NCBI RefSeq assembly: GCF_016862095.1
Contig: NZ_BOMH01000007.1
Coordinates: forward strand, 62,001 to 126,000
Direction: 5' to 3'
Length of the DNA: 64,000 bases
Source: Actinoplanes cyaneus
Lineage (GTDB): Bacteria > Actinomycetota > Actinomycetes > Mycobacteriales > Micromonosporaceae
In this document: in pieces, positions 51,517-60,211 of the stretch
How the letters are laid out: the number at the start of each line of letters is the position of its first letter
How positions within the stretch are numbered: position 1 is the stretch's first letter
Translations under genes and position numbers: made by a program
Notes under the pieces: model-generated
Told to the model about the DNA's origin: nothing
Database searches by the model: none
The model's input: the letters and a program-made list of their open reading frames with translations, nothing else

Positions 51517-52869
51517 GTGGACCGACAGCAGGAGTTCGTGCTTCGTACGCTCGAGGAGCGCGACATCCGTTTTGTCCGTCTCTGGTTCACCGATGTGCTC
51601 GGCACGCTCAAGAGCGTGTCGGTGGCCCCGGCCGAGCTGGAGTCCGCCTTCGAGGAGGGCATCGGCATCGACGGCTCGGCGATCGAGGGCTTCGCGCGGG
51701 TCTTCGAGTCCGACATGGTCGCCATGCCCGACCCGACCACGTTCCAGGTCTTCCCGTTCGAGGGCGGCGGCAGCGGCGAGAGCGCCCGGATGTTCTGCGA
51801 CATCCTGCTGCCCGACGGCAGCCCCGCCTGGGCCGACCCGCGCCACGTGCTGCGCCGGGCGCTGGCCCGCGCCGCCGAGAAGGGCTTCACCTTCTACACC
51901 CACCCCGAGGTGGAGTTCTTCCTGATCCAGGATCAGGAGAACGACGGCTCCGCGCCGATCCCGGTCGACACCGGCGGCTACTTCGACCACACCACGCACG
52001 CGGTCGCGCGCGACTTCCGCCGCCAGGCCGTGCTCGCTTTGGAGCGGATCGGCATCTCGGTCGAGTTCAGCCACCACGAGGTCGCCCCCGGCCAGCAGGA
52101 GATCGACCTGCGGTATGCGGACGCGCTGACCACGGCCGACAACATCATGACGTTCCGGCACGTGGTCAAGGAGGTGGCGCTCTCCCAGGGGGTGAAGGCC
52201 ACCTTCATGCCCAAGCCGTACACCGACCAGCCGGGCTCCGGCATGCACACCCACCTGTCGCTGTTCGAGGGCGAGCGCAACGCGTTCTACGACAGCGAGG
52301 ACCCGCAGAAGCTGTCGAAGACGGCGCGCGCGTTCATCGCCGGTCTGCTCGTGCACGCCCGGGAGTACACGGCGGTCACGAACCAGTGGGTCAACTCGTA
52401 CAAGCGGCTCTTCCCGATGCAGCTGCCGGACCGGATCACCGAGTCGCCGGCGTTCGTCAGCTGGGGCCACCTGAACCGGTCCGCCCTGGTCCGGGTCCCC
52501 GCGTTCGGGAAGGCGAACTCGGCCCGCGTCGAGGTGCGCTCGCTCGACTCCGCGACGAACCCGTACCTGGCCTTCGCGGTCATGCTCGGCGCCGGCCTCA
52601 AGGGCATCGAGGAGGGCTACGAGTTGCCCATGGGCGCCGAGGACGACGTGTGGTCGCTGTCGCCGGCCGAGCGCAAGGCCGCGGGCTACGAGGCGCTGCC
52701 GGAGAACCTGTCCGAGGCGATCGACGTGATGGCCGGGTCCGAGCTGGTGGCCGAGGTGCTCGGCGAGCACGTCTTCGACTTCTTCCTGCGCAACAAGCGG
52801 GCCGAGTGGGAGCAGTTCCGCCGCGAGGTCACCCCCTACGAGCGCCAGCGGTACCTCGGCGCGCTCTGA
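51517..52869 (+). CDS. glnA2: Glutamine synthetase type I, GlnA2-like
   Basis: 450 residues. I chose the GTG at 51517 ('VDRQQEFVLRTLEERDIRFVRLWF') because it matches the start of M. tuberculosis GlnA2 (Rv2222c). Domain order is standard: beta-grasp (about 15-95), then the catalytic barrel with 'FEEGIGIDGSAIEGFARVFESDM', 'HPEVEFFLIQ' and 'ISVEFSHHEVAPGQQEIDLRYADAL'. The adenylylation loop, 'NLYDLP' in GlnA1, reads 'DVWSLS', so the target Tyr is absent and GlnE should not modify it. glnE is 3.6 kb downstream. Activity could be glutamine or a gamma-glutamyl amide synthesis. Confidence 0.9.
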   Translation: MDRQQEFVLRTLEERDIRFVRLWFTDVLGTLKSVSVAPAELESAFEEGIGIDGSAIEGFARVFESDMVAMPDPTTFQVFPFEGGGSGESARMFCDILLPDGSPAWADPRHVLRRALARAAEKGFTFYTHPEVEFFLIQDQENDGSAPIPVDTGGYFDHTTHAVARDFRRQAVLALERIGISVEFSHHEVAPGQQEIDLRYADALTTADNIMTFRHVVKEVALSQGVKATFMPKPYTDQPGSGMHTHLSLFEGERNAFYDSEDPQKLSKTARAFIAGLLVHAREYTAVTNQWVNSYKRLFPMQLPDRITESPAFVSWGHLNRSALVRVPAFGKANSARVEVRSLDSATNPYLAFAVMLGAGLKGIEEGYELPMGAEDDVWSLSPAERKAAGYEALPENLSEAIDVMAGSELVAEVLGEHVFDFFLRNKRAEWEQFRREVTPYERQRYLGAL

Positions 52870-53026
52870 TCCGCTGATCCGACGCCGGGCGGCGACGGCC
52901 CGTGAGGACCGCCGCCGCCTGACCGCTTTCAGCCAGCCAGGCCTTATTGCTACAGCGCCGTGACCCGAAGTTTTGCGCCACGGGGTACGGTCTCCTCTGA
53001 CGTCATGCGACAAGGGGGAGTGGGCT

Positions 53027-53452
53027 GTGCTGCAGGATCTGCTGGACGGGGCTGGACGGAGCATAGTTTTCGGCCTGATCGGGATCGGTCTGATGGCCGT
53101 CGGTTTCGTGCTGATCGACATGCTCACCCCGGGCAAACTGCGCGACCTGATCTGGGTCGAGCGCAACCCGAACGCGTCGCTGCTGCTCGCCGCGAACCAG
53201 CTCGGCATCGCCGCGATCGTGTTCACCGCGATCTGGACGACCTACGACTCGTTCGGCCAGGGCCTCGCGTCGACGCTGCTGTTCGGCCTGCTCGGCATCG
53301 TGATCATGGGGCTGGCCTTCAAGGTCCTCGACTGGATGACCCCGGGCAAGCTCGGTGAGGTCATCTGCACCGACACCTTCCACGGCGGAGCCCTGGTCAG
53401 CGCGGCCTCCCACTTCGGCGCCGCCGTGATCGTCTGCGCCTGCATCGCCTGA
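53027..53452 (+). CDS. DUF350 membrane protein
   Basis: 141 residues from the GTG at 53027, with GGGGGAG 6 nt upstream. There are four membrane helices in two repeats: 'IVFGLIGIGLMAVGFVLIDMLTPGKLRDLI' and 'LLFGLLGIVIMGLAFKVLDWMTPGKLGEVI'. 'TPGKL' occurs once per repeat, a hallmark of DUF350 (YjfL-type). An internal duplication is obvious. Function unknown. It is monocistronic. Confidence 0.92.
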   Translation: MLQDLLDGAGRSIVFGLIGIGLMAVGFVLIDMLTPGKLRDLIWVERNPNASLLLAANQLGIAAIVFTAIWTTYDSFGQGLASTLLFGLLGIVIMGLAFKVLDWMTPGKLGEVICTDTFHGGALVSAASHFGAAVIVCACIA

Positions 53453-53544
53453 AACCCTTCCCCGCGTACGGCGTGAGCACGGTCCCGTGGCACTCCCACG
53501 CGAGGCCCGGCGTGGTTGCGGTCCCGGCCGCGGCTGGGGGTCCC

Positions 53545-53597
53545 GGCTGGTTCTCACGGTCGTTATGCGGCCCGCATAACGACCGTGAGAACCAGCC
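53545..53597 (+). repeat. 53-nt palindromic element, perfect copy (P3)
   Basis: 22-nt arms pair perfectly (left arm begins GGCTGGTTCTCACGGTCG). The 9-nt loop GCGGCCCGC differs from the other copies and can itself pair. Several arm positions differ from P1 with compensating changes. Confidence 0.9.
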
Positions 53598-53660
53598 GAC
53601 AGCGTGCGGCGCGCAGCGGCCCGGCCACGGGTGAACCTCGCGGGCGCCGGGTCATCGACG

Positions 53661-53768
53661 CCCGGCCGGCACGTGCTGTCACCGTCGGCGCCGGTCGGTA
53701 CGTGCTCGCAGCTGCGGTCACCTTCGGCGTCGGCCGGCACGTGCTCGGAGTTGCTGTCACCGTCGGCC
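53661..53768. repeat. Imperfect tandem units of about 46 bp
   Basis: About 2.5 units built on CGGCACGTGCTCG and GTCACCGTCGGCG. The 53453-53849 spacer holds this, palindrome P3 and no gene. Confidence 0.55.
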
Positions 53769-53849
53769 TGGTGTGGACGCCCGGATGGCGGGCGACTCCT
53801 GCGTCATGGCCGGGAGACGATGTCGTACCCCCGGTCTAAGGTGCCCCGC

Positions 53850-54560
53850 GTGAACCGTACCGACCGGTTGTATGCCCTTGTCGAGGAGTTGCGGGCGGTG
53901 GCACCCCGGCCCCGCAGCGCTCGCTGGCTGGCCGCGCGCTTCGAGGTGAGCGTCCGCACGGTGGAGCGGGACATCTCCGCGCTGCAGCAGTCGGGCACGC
54001 CGGTCTACGCCGAGCCGGGCCGCACCGGGGGCTTCTGCTTGGACACCGCGCACACGCTGCCGCCGGTCAACCTCACGCCGGAGGAGGCGGTCGCGATGGC
54101 CCTCGCCCTGCGCCGGCTGGAGGGGACGCCGTTCCGGCAGGCCGCGGCAAGCGCGCTGCGCAAGCTGGTGGCGGCGATGCGGGCCGACGACGCGGCCGCG
54201 GCGCAGGCCCTCGCCGGCCGGATCCACCTGGTCGACGGGGCGGCGCCGGCGTCGATGCCGCGGGCCGCGGTCGGCGCGCTGCCGGTCGGCCGGGTGCTGC
54301 GGATCGGCTATGCGGACCGCGAGGGCGCCGTGACGACCCGGGACATCGAGCCGCTGGGCTATGTCGGGGTTCGTGACCAGTGGTATCTGATCGCCTGGTG
54401 CCGGCTGCGTCAGGCGGCGCGGATCTTCCGGACCGACCGGATCACCACCGTGATCCCGACCCGGGAGCCGGCCCCGCCACGGAGGTTCCCGGAGGACGAG
54501 CTGGACATCCCGCACGCCAAGCGCGAGCGGTTGTCCCTGTTTGCCAAGATCGCCGGATGA
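53850..54560 (+). CDS. Helix-turn-helix / WYL-domain transcriptional regulator
   Basis: 236 residues from the GTG at 53850; a GTG at 53841 is in frame. The N-terminal winged helix-turn-helix ('RTDRLYALVEELR', 'SARWLAARFEVSVRTVERDI') is of the YafY/DeoR kind. The WYL domain starts near residue 145 ('VLRIGYADREGAVTTRDIEP') and includes 'DQWYLIAWCRLRQAARIFRTDRI', a clear W-Y-L-type motif. WYL regulators sense nucleic acid or small ligands. It overlaps the GNAT start by ATGA, so the two genes form an operon. Confidence 0.92.
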   Translation: MNRTDRLYALVEELRAVAPRPRSARWLAARFEVSVRTVERDISALQQSGTPVYAEPGRTGGFCLDTAHTLPPVNLTPEEAVAMALALRRLEGTPFRQAAASALRKLVAAMRADDAAAAQALAGRIHLVDGAAPASMPRAAVGALPVGRVLRIGYADREGAVTTRDIEPLGYVGVRDQWYLIAWCRLRQAARIFRTDRITTVIPTREPAPPRRFPEDELDIPHAKRERLSLFAKIAG

Positions 54561-55000
54561 TGTCCGAGACGATCCGGCTGGAGCCGGTCACCGCGGCGAA
54601 CTGGCGGGACTGTGCGGCGCTCACCGTCCATGAGGAACAGCGGGCTTTCGTCGCCGAGGTGAGCTACTACCTGTGCATGTGTGCTTACGGGGACACCTGG
54701 CAGCCGGTCGCCGCCTACCGTGGGGACGAGGTGGTCGGCTTCGCGATCCGGGCGGCCGACGACGACGGCAGCCGGTGGATCGGCGGCCTCGTCGTCGACG
54801 CCCGGCACCAGCGCCAGGGGATCGGGCGCGAACTGGTCCGGCAACTGCGGGAGCGGCTGATCGCCGAGCCCGGAACGCCGAACGTGGCGCTCAGCTATCA
54901 GCCGGCGAACACCGGCGCGCGGGCTCTCTACCTGTCGATGGGCTTCGTGGAGACCGGCGAGCGGGAGGACGACGAGGTCGTCGCCCGCTGGACTCCCTAG
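54557..55000 (+). CDS. GNAT-family N-acetyltransferase
   Basis: 147 residues of the GNAT fold. The acetyl-CoA site is visible in 'WIGGLVVDARHQRQGIGRELVRQL' (about 74-97, with the Q/R-x-x-G-x-G/A pattern). 'NTGARALYLSMGFVETGE' is the typical C-terminal motif. Resembles spermidine/Rim-type small acetyltransferases. The substrate is unknown. It is translationally coupled to the WYL regulator. A palindromic element starts at the very next base after its stop codon. Confidence 0.9.
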   Translation: MMSETIRLEPVTAANWRDCAALTVHEEQRAFVAEVSYYLCMCAYGDTWQPVAAYRGDEVVGFAIRAADDDGSRWIGGLVVDARHQRQGIGRELVRQLRERLIAEPGTPNVALSYQPANTGARALYLSMGFVETGEREDDEVVARWTP

Positions 55001-55053
55001 CGCTGGTGCTCATGGTTGTTCTGAGGCACGAATGACAACCGTGAGCACCAGCC
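55001..55053 (+). repeat. 53-nt palindromic element, slightly imperfect copy (P4)
   Basis: It begins immediately after the GNAT stop (CGCTGGTGCTCATGGTTG) with the loop GAGGCACGA and ends CCAGCC. Two mismatches and one G-U pair break the arms. Repeat R copy 2 starts 66 nt later. Confidence 0.85.
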
Positions 55054-55119
55054 GGCGGCGGCGAGCCGCGCGGCCGCCCGGGCCACCGGCGGAGTTCGCG
55101 GGGGTCCTTCTGACCGTGC

Positions 55120-55247
55120 CCATCCACGGAGATCGCCCTTTCGGGGTGAGCGTTCTGGGCGCGCCAGCGCCCTGCTCGGCCCGGAAGGGTCCCCGCGGGA
55201 GCGACGATCCGGACCACAGCGGACGCAGGCAATGAAGAAGTTGATCT
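55120..55247 (+). repeat. Dispersed structured repeat R, copy 2
   Basis: It aligns with 7229-7364 and with the minus strand of 60347-60210. It carries the hairpin GGGCGC-GCCA-GCGCCC (55157-55172) and AAGGGTCCCCGCGGGAG, and ends in AAGTTGATCT. Together with P4 it occupies most of the intergenic region between two convergent genes. Confidence 0.85.
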
Positions 55248-55248
55248 T

Positions 55249-55623
55249 TTACGGCCGGGACGGTGGGGTGAAGACGCCGAACAGGTTGCCGGCGGGGTCG
55301 CTGAGGCGGGCGAAGGTCAGGCCGCTGGGCTCGCGCTGCGGGCCGAGGAGGACCTTGCCGCCGCGGGCCTCGGCCTGTCGGCAGGCGGCCTCGGTGTCGG
55401 CCACCAGAACCAGGAAGATCGCCTGCTGGGGGATCTTGCCGCCGGTGCCGTAGAAGCCGCCCAGCGGGGCGCCGCCGTCCGGGCCGGTGACGATCCGGTA
55501 CGGCTTGCCGTCGGGGCCGATCGAGTCGTCGTCGTCAGTGAACGTCCACCCGAAGACGTCGCCGTAGAAGCGCTCGGACTCCTCCGGGCGGTCCGCGCCG
55601 ACTTCGATCCATCCGATGCTCAT
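55249..55623 (-). CDS. VOC-superfamily (glyoxalase-like) protein
   Basis: 124 residues from the ATG at 55623, with GGGAGA 6 nt upstream; the frame is open to 55689. It has one complete pair of beta-alpha-beta-beta-beta units: 'IGWIEVGADRPEESERFYGDVFGWTF' (about 2-27) and 'FLVLVADTEAACRQAEARGGKV' (about 70-91), then 'GLTFARLSDPAGNLFGVFTP'. Family members bind a metal and act on varied substrates or confer drug sequestration. No substrate can be assigned. Repeat R copy 2 ends at its stop codon. Confidence 0.9.
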   Translation of the reverse strand: MSIGWIEVGADRPEESERFYGDVFGWTFTDDDDSIGPDGKPYRIVTGPDGGAPLGGFYGTGGKIPQQAIFLVLVADTEAACRQAEARGGKVLLGPQREPSGLTFARLSDPAGNLFGVFTPPSRP

Positions 55624-55724
55624 GGTGCTCTCCCTTGACGGAACTCGAAGAAAGTTGTCAGGAGGGACTCTGCGGGGTGGCCCCGACAACGTCCTGTCGG
55701 TGTTTGCCGGGTTAGCCTCGACGG

Positions 55725-56498
55725 GTGAGCACAGCGCTTGTCATCGAGAACGATCCGACCGACGACCTCCGCCGACTCGGCGACTGGCTCACCGAGGCCG
55801 GGCTCGGGGTCACCGTGCTCCGCCCGCACGCGGGTGACGAGCTGCCCGACGGCCTGGAGGCGTTCGCGGCGCTGGTCGTGCTCGGCGGGGATCAGAGCGC
55901 CTCTCCCGACCCGGCGGGCACGCCCGGCGCGCCGTGGTTCCCGGCGCTGGAGGGGCTGCTGCGCAAGGCGGTCCGGCACCGGGTGCCGACGCTCGGCGTC
56001 TGCCTCGGCGGGCAACTGCTGGCCCGGGCGCACGGTGGGCAGGTGGAGCGCAGCCCGTCCGGCCCGGAGATCGGCCCCGGGCTGGTCGGCAAACGCGACG
56101 CGGCCGACACCGACCCGCTGTTCAAGTGGGTGCCGCTGCTGCCCGACGTGATCCAGTGGCACCGCGACGAGATCACCGAGCTGCCGCTGAACGCGACGCT
56201 GCTGGCCGCCTCCAGCCGGTACCCGCACCAGGCGTTCCGGATCGGCGACCGGGCCTGGGGCCTGCAGTTCCACATCGAGTGTGACGCCGAGATGATGGCC
56301 GACTGGACCCGCACGGGCGCCGCCGATCTGGATGAGCTGGGCTATGACCCGGAGGCCGTGGTGATGGCGGTCGCCGACATCCTGCCGGACGTGGAGGAGG
56401 TGTGGCAGCCGTTCGCGGCCCGCTTCGCCGCGCTGGCGCTGGGCACCCTGCCGGACGCGGACATCCCGGCCAAGACGTTGCCGCTGCTGGGGCACTGA
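55725..56498 (+). CDS. Class I glutamine amidotransferase
   Basis: 257 residues of the GMP-synthase-like GATase1 family. The nucleophile is in 'TLGVCLGGQLLARA' (Cys near residue 93). The His-Glu pair is 'GLQFHIECDAEM' (about 184-195). 'LVVLGGDQSASP' is the oxyanion segment. No synthetase domain is fused. Its stop nearly touches the glnE start (1 bp gap), so both are probably one transcript with a nitrogen-metabolism theme. The amide acceptor is unknown; gamma-glutamyl compounds are a possibility. Confidence 0.9.
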   Translation: MSTALVIENDPTDDLRRLGDWLTEAGLGVTVLRPHAGDELPDGLEAFAALVVLGGDQSASPDPAGTPGAPWFPALEGLLRKAVRHRVPTLGVCLGGQLLARAHGGQVERSPSGPEIGPGLVGKRDAADTDPLFKWVPLLPDVIQWHRDEITELPLNATLLAASSRYPHQAFRIGDRAWGLQFHIECDAEMMADWTRTGAADLDELGYDPEAVVMAVADILPDVEEVWQPFAARFAALALGTLPDADIPAKTLPLLGH

Positions 56499-56499
56499 G

Positions 56500-59466
56500 G
56501 TGGCCCGGCCCACCCGTCTGGCGCGGTACGGCTTCGCCGACAACGGCGCCGAGCTGCTCGGCCCGCGCGGCCTGCGGCTGTGGGACGCCGACGGCCCGGC
56601 CGGGACCGACGCGGCCGAGCTGATCCACGCGCTGTCCCGGGCCGCCGACCCGAACCTGGCGCTGCGCCAGCTCCACCGGCTGGCCGACTCCGTCTCACGG
56701 GCCGCCGAGCGGGCCAACGGCGGGCGGCCCACCGGCCCCACCGGCGACCTCACCGAGAACGCGGCGATGCGGGAGCTGATCGACGAGCTCCACCGGGACC
56801 ACGGGCTGCGGCGGCGGCTGGTCGCGGTGCTCGGCGCGTCGTCGACGCTCGGCGATCACCTGGTCGCCAACGAGCAGGAGTGGCGCGCCCTGGCGACGAC
56901 GAAGAGCGGCCTGCCACCCGACCCGGAGGGCCACCTCGACCTGGACGCGCCGACCGTGCCGGCGCTGCGACGGGCGTACCGGATCGCCCTGTTGCGGATC
57001 GCCGCGGCCGACCTGACCGGCGGGCGCGGCCTGGAGCCGACGATGGCGGCGCTCTCCACGCTCGCCGACGAGACGCTGTCGGCGGCGTACGCGATCGCGC
57101 TCACCGACCTCCCCGGGGGCACTCCCGAGCCGCGTCTCGCGGTGGTGGCGATGGGCAAGTGCGGCGGCAACGAGCTGAACTACGTCTCCGACGTCGACGT
57201 GATCTTCGTGGCCGCCGGCGACGAGGACCTGCAGGCCGGCACCACTGTCGCGGCGCGGCTGATGGAGATCTGCGGGCAGGTGGCGTGGCCGGTGGACGCC
57301 GCGCTGCGACCCGAGGGCAGCCGCGGGCCGCTGGTCCGGACGCTCGCCAGCCATCAGGCGTACTACCGGCGGTGGGCGCGCACCTGGGAGTTCCAGGCGC
57401 TGCTCAAGGCCCGCCCGGCCGCCGGTGACCTGGCCCTCGCGAGCGAGTGGCTGGCCGATCTGGCGCCGCTGGTCTGGCACGCCGCCGAGCGGCCCGAGGC
57501 GGTCGCCGACGTGCGGGACATGCGCCGCCGGATCATCGACAACGTGCCGGCCAAGGAGCTGGACCGGGAGATCAAGCGCGGCCCCGGCGGGCTGCGGGAC
57601 ATCGAGTTCGCGGTGCAACTGCTGCAGCTCGTGCACGGCCGGGTCGACGAGACGCTGCGGCTGCCGGGCACCCTGCCGGCGCTGCGCGCGCTGGTCGCCG
57701 GGGGATACGTGGGCCGGCAGGACGGCGAGACGCTGCTCCGGGGGTACCGGTTCCTGCGCGCCGTCGAGCACCGGCTGCAGTTGCAGCACCTGAAACGCAC
57801 GCACACCGTCCCGGAGGATCCGGCCGGCGTGCGCTGGCTCGCCGCGGCACTCGGTTACACCGCGCTGCCCGGGCAGGACGCGGTCGAGGCGTTCCGCTCC
57901 GACTGGGTCGGGCACGCCGCCAACGTCCGGCGGCTGCACGTCAAGCTGCTCTACCAGCCGCTGCTCGAGGCGGTGGCCCGGGTGCCGGCCGAGGCGTTGC
58001 GGATGACCCCGGCGTCGGCCCGTAAACGGCTGGAAATCCTCGGCTTCGCCGACCCGGCCGGCGCTCTGCGGCACCTGGAGGCGCTGACCGGCGGCGTGAC
58101 CCGCACCTCGGCCATCCAGCGCACCCTGCTGCCGATGCTGCTGCAGGACTTCGCCGACGCGCCGGAACCGGACCGTGGGCTGCTCAGCTACCGCCAGGTG
58201 TCGGACAAACTCGGCAGCACCCCGTGGTACCTGCGGCTGCTGCGCGACGGCGGCCCGGTCGCCCGGCGGCTGGCCCGCGTGATCGGCCTCTCCCGGTACG
58301 CGACCGACCTGCTCACCCGTGACCCGGAGGCGCTGCGGCTGCTCGCCGACGACCCGGAGCTGCGGCCCCGCTCCCGGGAGAAGCTGATCGAGGGGTTCGC
58401 CGCGGCGGCCGAGCGGCACGCGGGGGACCCGGTCAAGGCGATCGGCGCGGTCCGCGCGCTGCGCCGCCGGGAGCTGTTCCGGCTGGCCTGCGCGGACATT
58501 CTCAGCCACGGCGGTGACCTGGCCCCGGCCCACCCGATCGACGTGCACGAGCTGGGCGAGGCGCTGTCGGCGGTCACCGACGCGACGCTGAACGCCGCGC
58601 TGCTCGTCGCCTCCCGCGCCAGGCCCGGCCCGCCCGGGATGCGGTTCGCCGTGATCGGCATGGGCCGGCTCGGCGGGTATGAGATGAGCTACCCCTCGGA
58701 CGCCGACGTGCTCTTCGTCTTCGACGGCGGGACCGAGTCTGACGCGCACGCCATCGCGGAGGAGATGCGGCGGCTGCTCAACGCACCGGCGCCCGACCCG
58801 GCCCTGGGCATCGACGCCGACCTGCGTCCCGAGGGGCGGCAGGGTCCGCTGGTGCGCAGCCTGCAGGCGTACCAGCAGTACTACGACCGCTGGTCCAAGC
58901 TGTGGGAGGCGCAGGCGCTGCTGCGGGCCCGGTTCGTCTGCGGCTCGGAGGAGCTGGGCCGGGCGTTCGAGGCTCTCGCCGACACGAAGCGGTACCCGGG
59001 CGACGGGCTCAGCCGCGAGCAGGTCGTGGAGATCCGGCGGATCAAGGCGCGCGTGGAGACCGAGCGGCTGCCCCGCGGCGCCGATCCGAACACGCACACC
59101 AAGCTGGGCCGGGGCGGGCTCGCCGACGTGGAGTGGGCCGTGCAGTTGTTGCAGCTGCGGCACGCGTACGAGGTTCCGGGCCTGCGCCGCACGAAGACCC
59201 TGGAAGCGCTCACCGCCGCGTGCGAGGCGGGCCTGGTCACGCCCGGCGACGCCGAGGAGATGGCGGCCGGGTGGACCCTCGCGGCGCAGGTGCGGAACGC
59301 GCTGACGCTCGTCAAGGGCCGGCCGACCGATCAGCTGCCGCAGCACGGGGTGGAGCTGGCCGGGACGGTGCTGCTGCTCGGCGGCGGTGATCCCGGCGAG
59401 TTCGTGGACCGTTATCTGCGGACGACGCGGCGGTCGCGGGCCGCTATGGAGCGGGTCTTCTCATAG
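56500..59466 (+). CDS. glnE: Bifunctional glutamine synthetase adenylyltransferase / adenylyl-removing enzyme
   Basis: 988 residues in two homologous halves. The N-terminal deadenylylation half has 'MGKCGGNELNYVSDVDVIFV' (about 213-232). The C-terminal adenylylation half has 'IGMGRLGGYEMSYPSDADVLFVF' (about 718-740). Both carry the nucleotidyltransferase G-G-x-E...SD.D motif. The regulatory region between binds PII and glutamine in other bacteria. The GTG start follows the amidotransferase stop by 1 bp. Its target GlnA1 is not in the window; the GlnA2-like protein upstream lacks the target tyrosine. Confidence 0.96.
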   Translation: MARPTRLARYGFADNGAELLGPRGLRLWDADGPAGTDAAELIHALSRAADPNLALRQLHRLADSVSRAAERANGGRPTGPTGDLTENAAMRELIDELHRDHGLRRRLVAVLGASSTLGDHLVANEQEWRALATTKSGLPPDPEGHLDLDAPTVPALRRAYRIALLRIAAADLTGGRGLEPTMAALSTLADETLSAAYAIALTDLPGGTPEPRLAVVAMGKCGGNELNYVSDVDVIFVAAGDEDLQAGTTVAARLMEICGQVAWPVDAALRPEGSRGPLVRTLASHQAYYRRWARTWEFQALLKARPAAGDLALASEWLADLAPLVWHAAERPEAVADVRDMRRRIIDNVPAKELDREIKRGPGGLRDIEFAVQLLQLVHGRVDETLRLPGTLPALRALVAGGYVGRQDGETLLRGYRFLRAVEHRLQLQHLKRTHTVPEDPAGVRWLAAALGYTALPGQDAVEAFRSDWVGHAANVRRLHVKLLYQPLLEAVARVPAEALRMTPASARKRLEILGFADPAGALRHLEALTGGVTRTSAIQRTLLPMLLQDFADAPEPDRGLLSYRQVSDKLGSTPWYLRLLRDGGPVARRLARVIGLSRYATDLLTRDPEALRLLADDPELRPRSREKLIEGFAAAAERHAGDPVKAIGAVRALRRRELFRLACADILSHGGDLAPAHPIDVHELGEALSAVTDATLNAALLVASRARPGPPGMRFAVIGMGRLGGYEMSYPSDADVLFVFDGGTESDAHAIAEEMRRLLNAPAPDPALGIDADLRPEGRQGPLVRSLQAYQQYYDRWSKLWEAQALLRARFVCGSEELGRAFEALADTKRYPGDGLSREQVVEIRRIKARVETERLPRGADPNTHTKLGRGGLADVEWAVQLLQLRHAYEVPGLRRTKTLEALTAACEAGLVTPGDAEEMAAGWTLAAQVRNALTLVKGRPTDQLPQHGVELAGTVLLLGGGDPGEFVDRYLRTTRRSRAAMERVFS

Positions 59467-59474
59467 CGCCGCCG

Positions 59475-59906
59475 CTATGACGCGGCCGCTATGACGCTGG
59501 TCAGGGAGGCGTGCAGCTTCTGCAGGTCCTCGATCGGCATGCCGAGCTTGGCGACGACCGCGGGCGGGATCTTCAGCGCCTCCTCGCGCAGCGCCTGACC
59601 GGTCCCGGTCAGCGTGATCGCGAGGCTGCGCTCGTCCGCCCGGTCCCGCTCGCGGCGCAGGTACCCGATCGCCTCCAGGCGCTTGAGCAGCGGCGACAGG
59701 GTGCCCGGGTCGAGTGCGAGCAGCTCGCTGAGCCGCCGCACGGTGAGCGGCGACTCACCCCAGAGGGCGAGCATCACCAAGTACTGCGGGTGGGTCAGGC
59801 CCATCGGCTCCAGCAGCGGGCGGTAGATCGCCACGACACTGCGTGCGGCCACCGAGAGGGCGAAGCAGACCTGCCGCTCCAGAGCCAGGGGGTCTTCATC
59901 ACTCAC
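59475..59906 (-). CDS. MarR-family regulator, OhrR-like
   Basis: 143 residues. The N-terminus 'LERQVCFALSVAARSVVAIYRPLLEPMGLTHPQYLVMLALW' matches OhrR proteins, with a single cysteine at about residue 14 in the position of the reactive peroxide-sensing Cys. The winged helix-turn-helix 'LLALDPGTLSPLLKRLEAIGYLRRER' follows. OhrR represses ohr until oxidised by organic hydroperoxide. No ohr gene is adjacent; the divergent gene at 60005 is the likeliest target, together with autoregulation. A GTTGG/CCAAC palindrome lies between them. Confidence 0.88.
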   Translation of the reverse strand: MSDEDPLALERQVCFALSVAARSVVAIYRPLLEPMGLTHPQYLVMLALWGESPLTVRRLSELLALDPGTLSPLLKRLEAIGYLRRERDRADERSLAITLTGTGQALREEALKIPPAVVAKLGMPIEDLQKLHASLTSVIAAAS

Positions 59907-59944
59907 TTGGGGTTCTCCTCAGGTCGTGAGTTAGTCTACCAATA

Positions 59945-59958
59945 GTTGGGGCACCAAC
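59945..59958 (+). promoter_or_regulatory. Candidate MarR/OhrR operator
   Basis: Perfect inverted repeat GTTGG-GGCA-CCAAC between the divergent MarR gene and the small gene at 60005. Confidence 0.55.
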
Positions 59959-60004
59959 AGTTAACACACAAACCGTTGTTCGCCGACCGCCTGAGGAGAG
60001 CGTC

Positions 60005-60211
60005 GTGGCCAAGTTCCAGGATCGATTCGCCCAGTGGTTCCACGAGACCTTCGACGACATGTGGTTCCGCTCGATGATCGGCCCCGCGCAGACCAAGGGC
60101 GCGGTGCAGGGCTGCGACGAGTTCGCCCGCGAGGGCTGGAAAGCGGACCTCGAGCGCCGCAAGCAGTTCACGCGTGAGCAGCGGGAACGCAAGCGCGCTG
60201 CGCGCTCTTAG
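60005..60211 (+). CDS. Small basic protein, unknown function
   Basis: 68 residues starting at a GTG, with GAGGAGAG just upstream. It begins 'AKFQDRFAQWFHETFDDMWF', which is aromatic-rich and probably an amphipathic helix, and ends 'REQRERKRAARS', very basic. It has one cysteine. I do not recognise it. It is divergent from an OhrR-like regulator with an operator-like palindrome between, so it may be peroxide-inducible. Its stop codon overlaps the end of repeat R copy 3. Confidence 0.7.
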   Translation: MAKFQDRFAQWFHETFDDMWFRSMIGPAQTKGAVQGCDEFAREGWKADLERRKQFTREQRERKRAARS

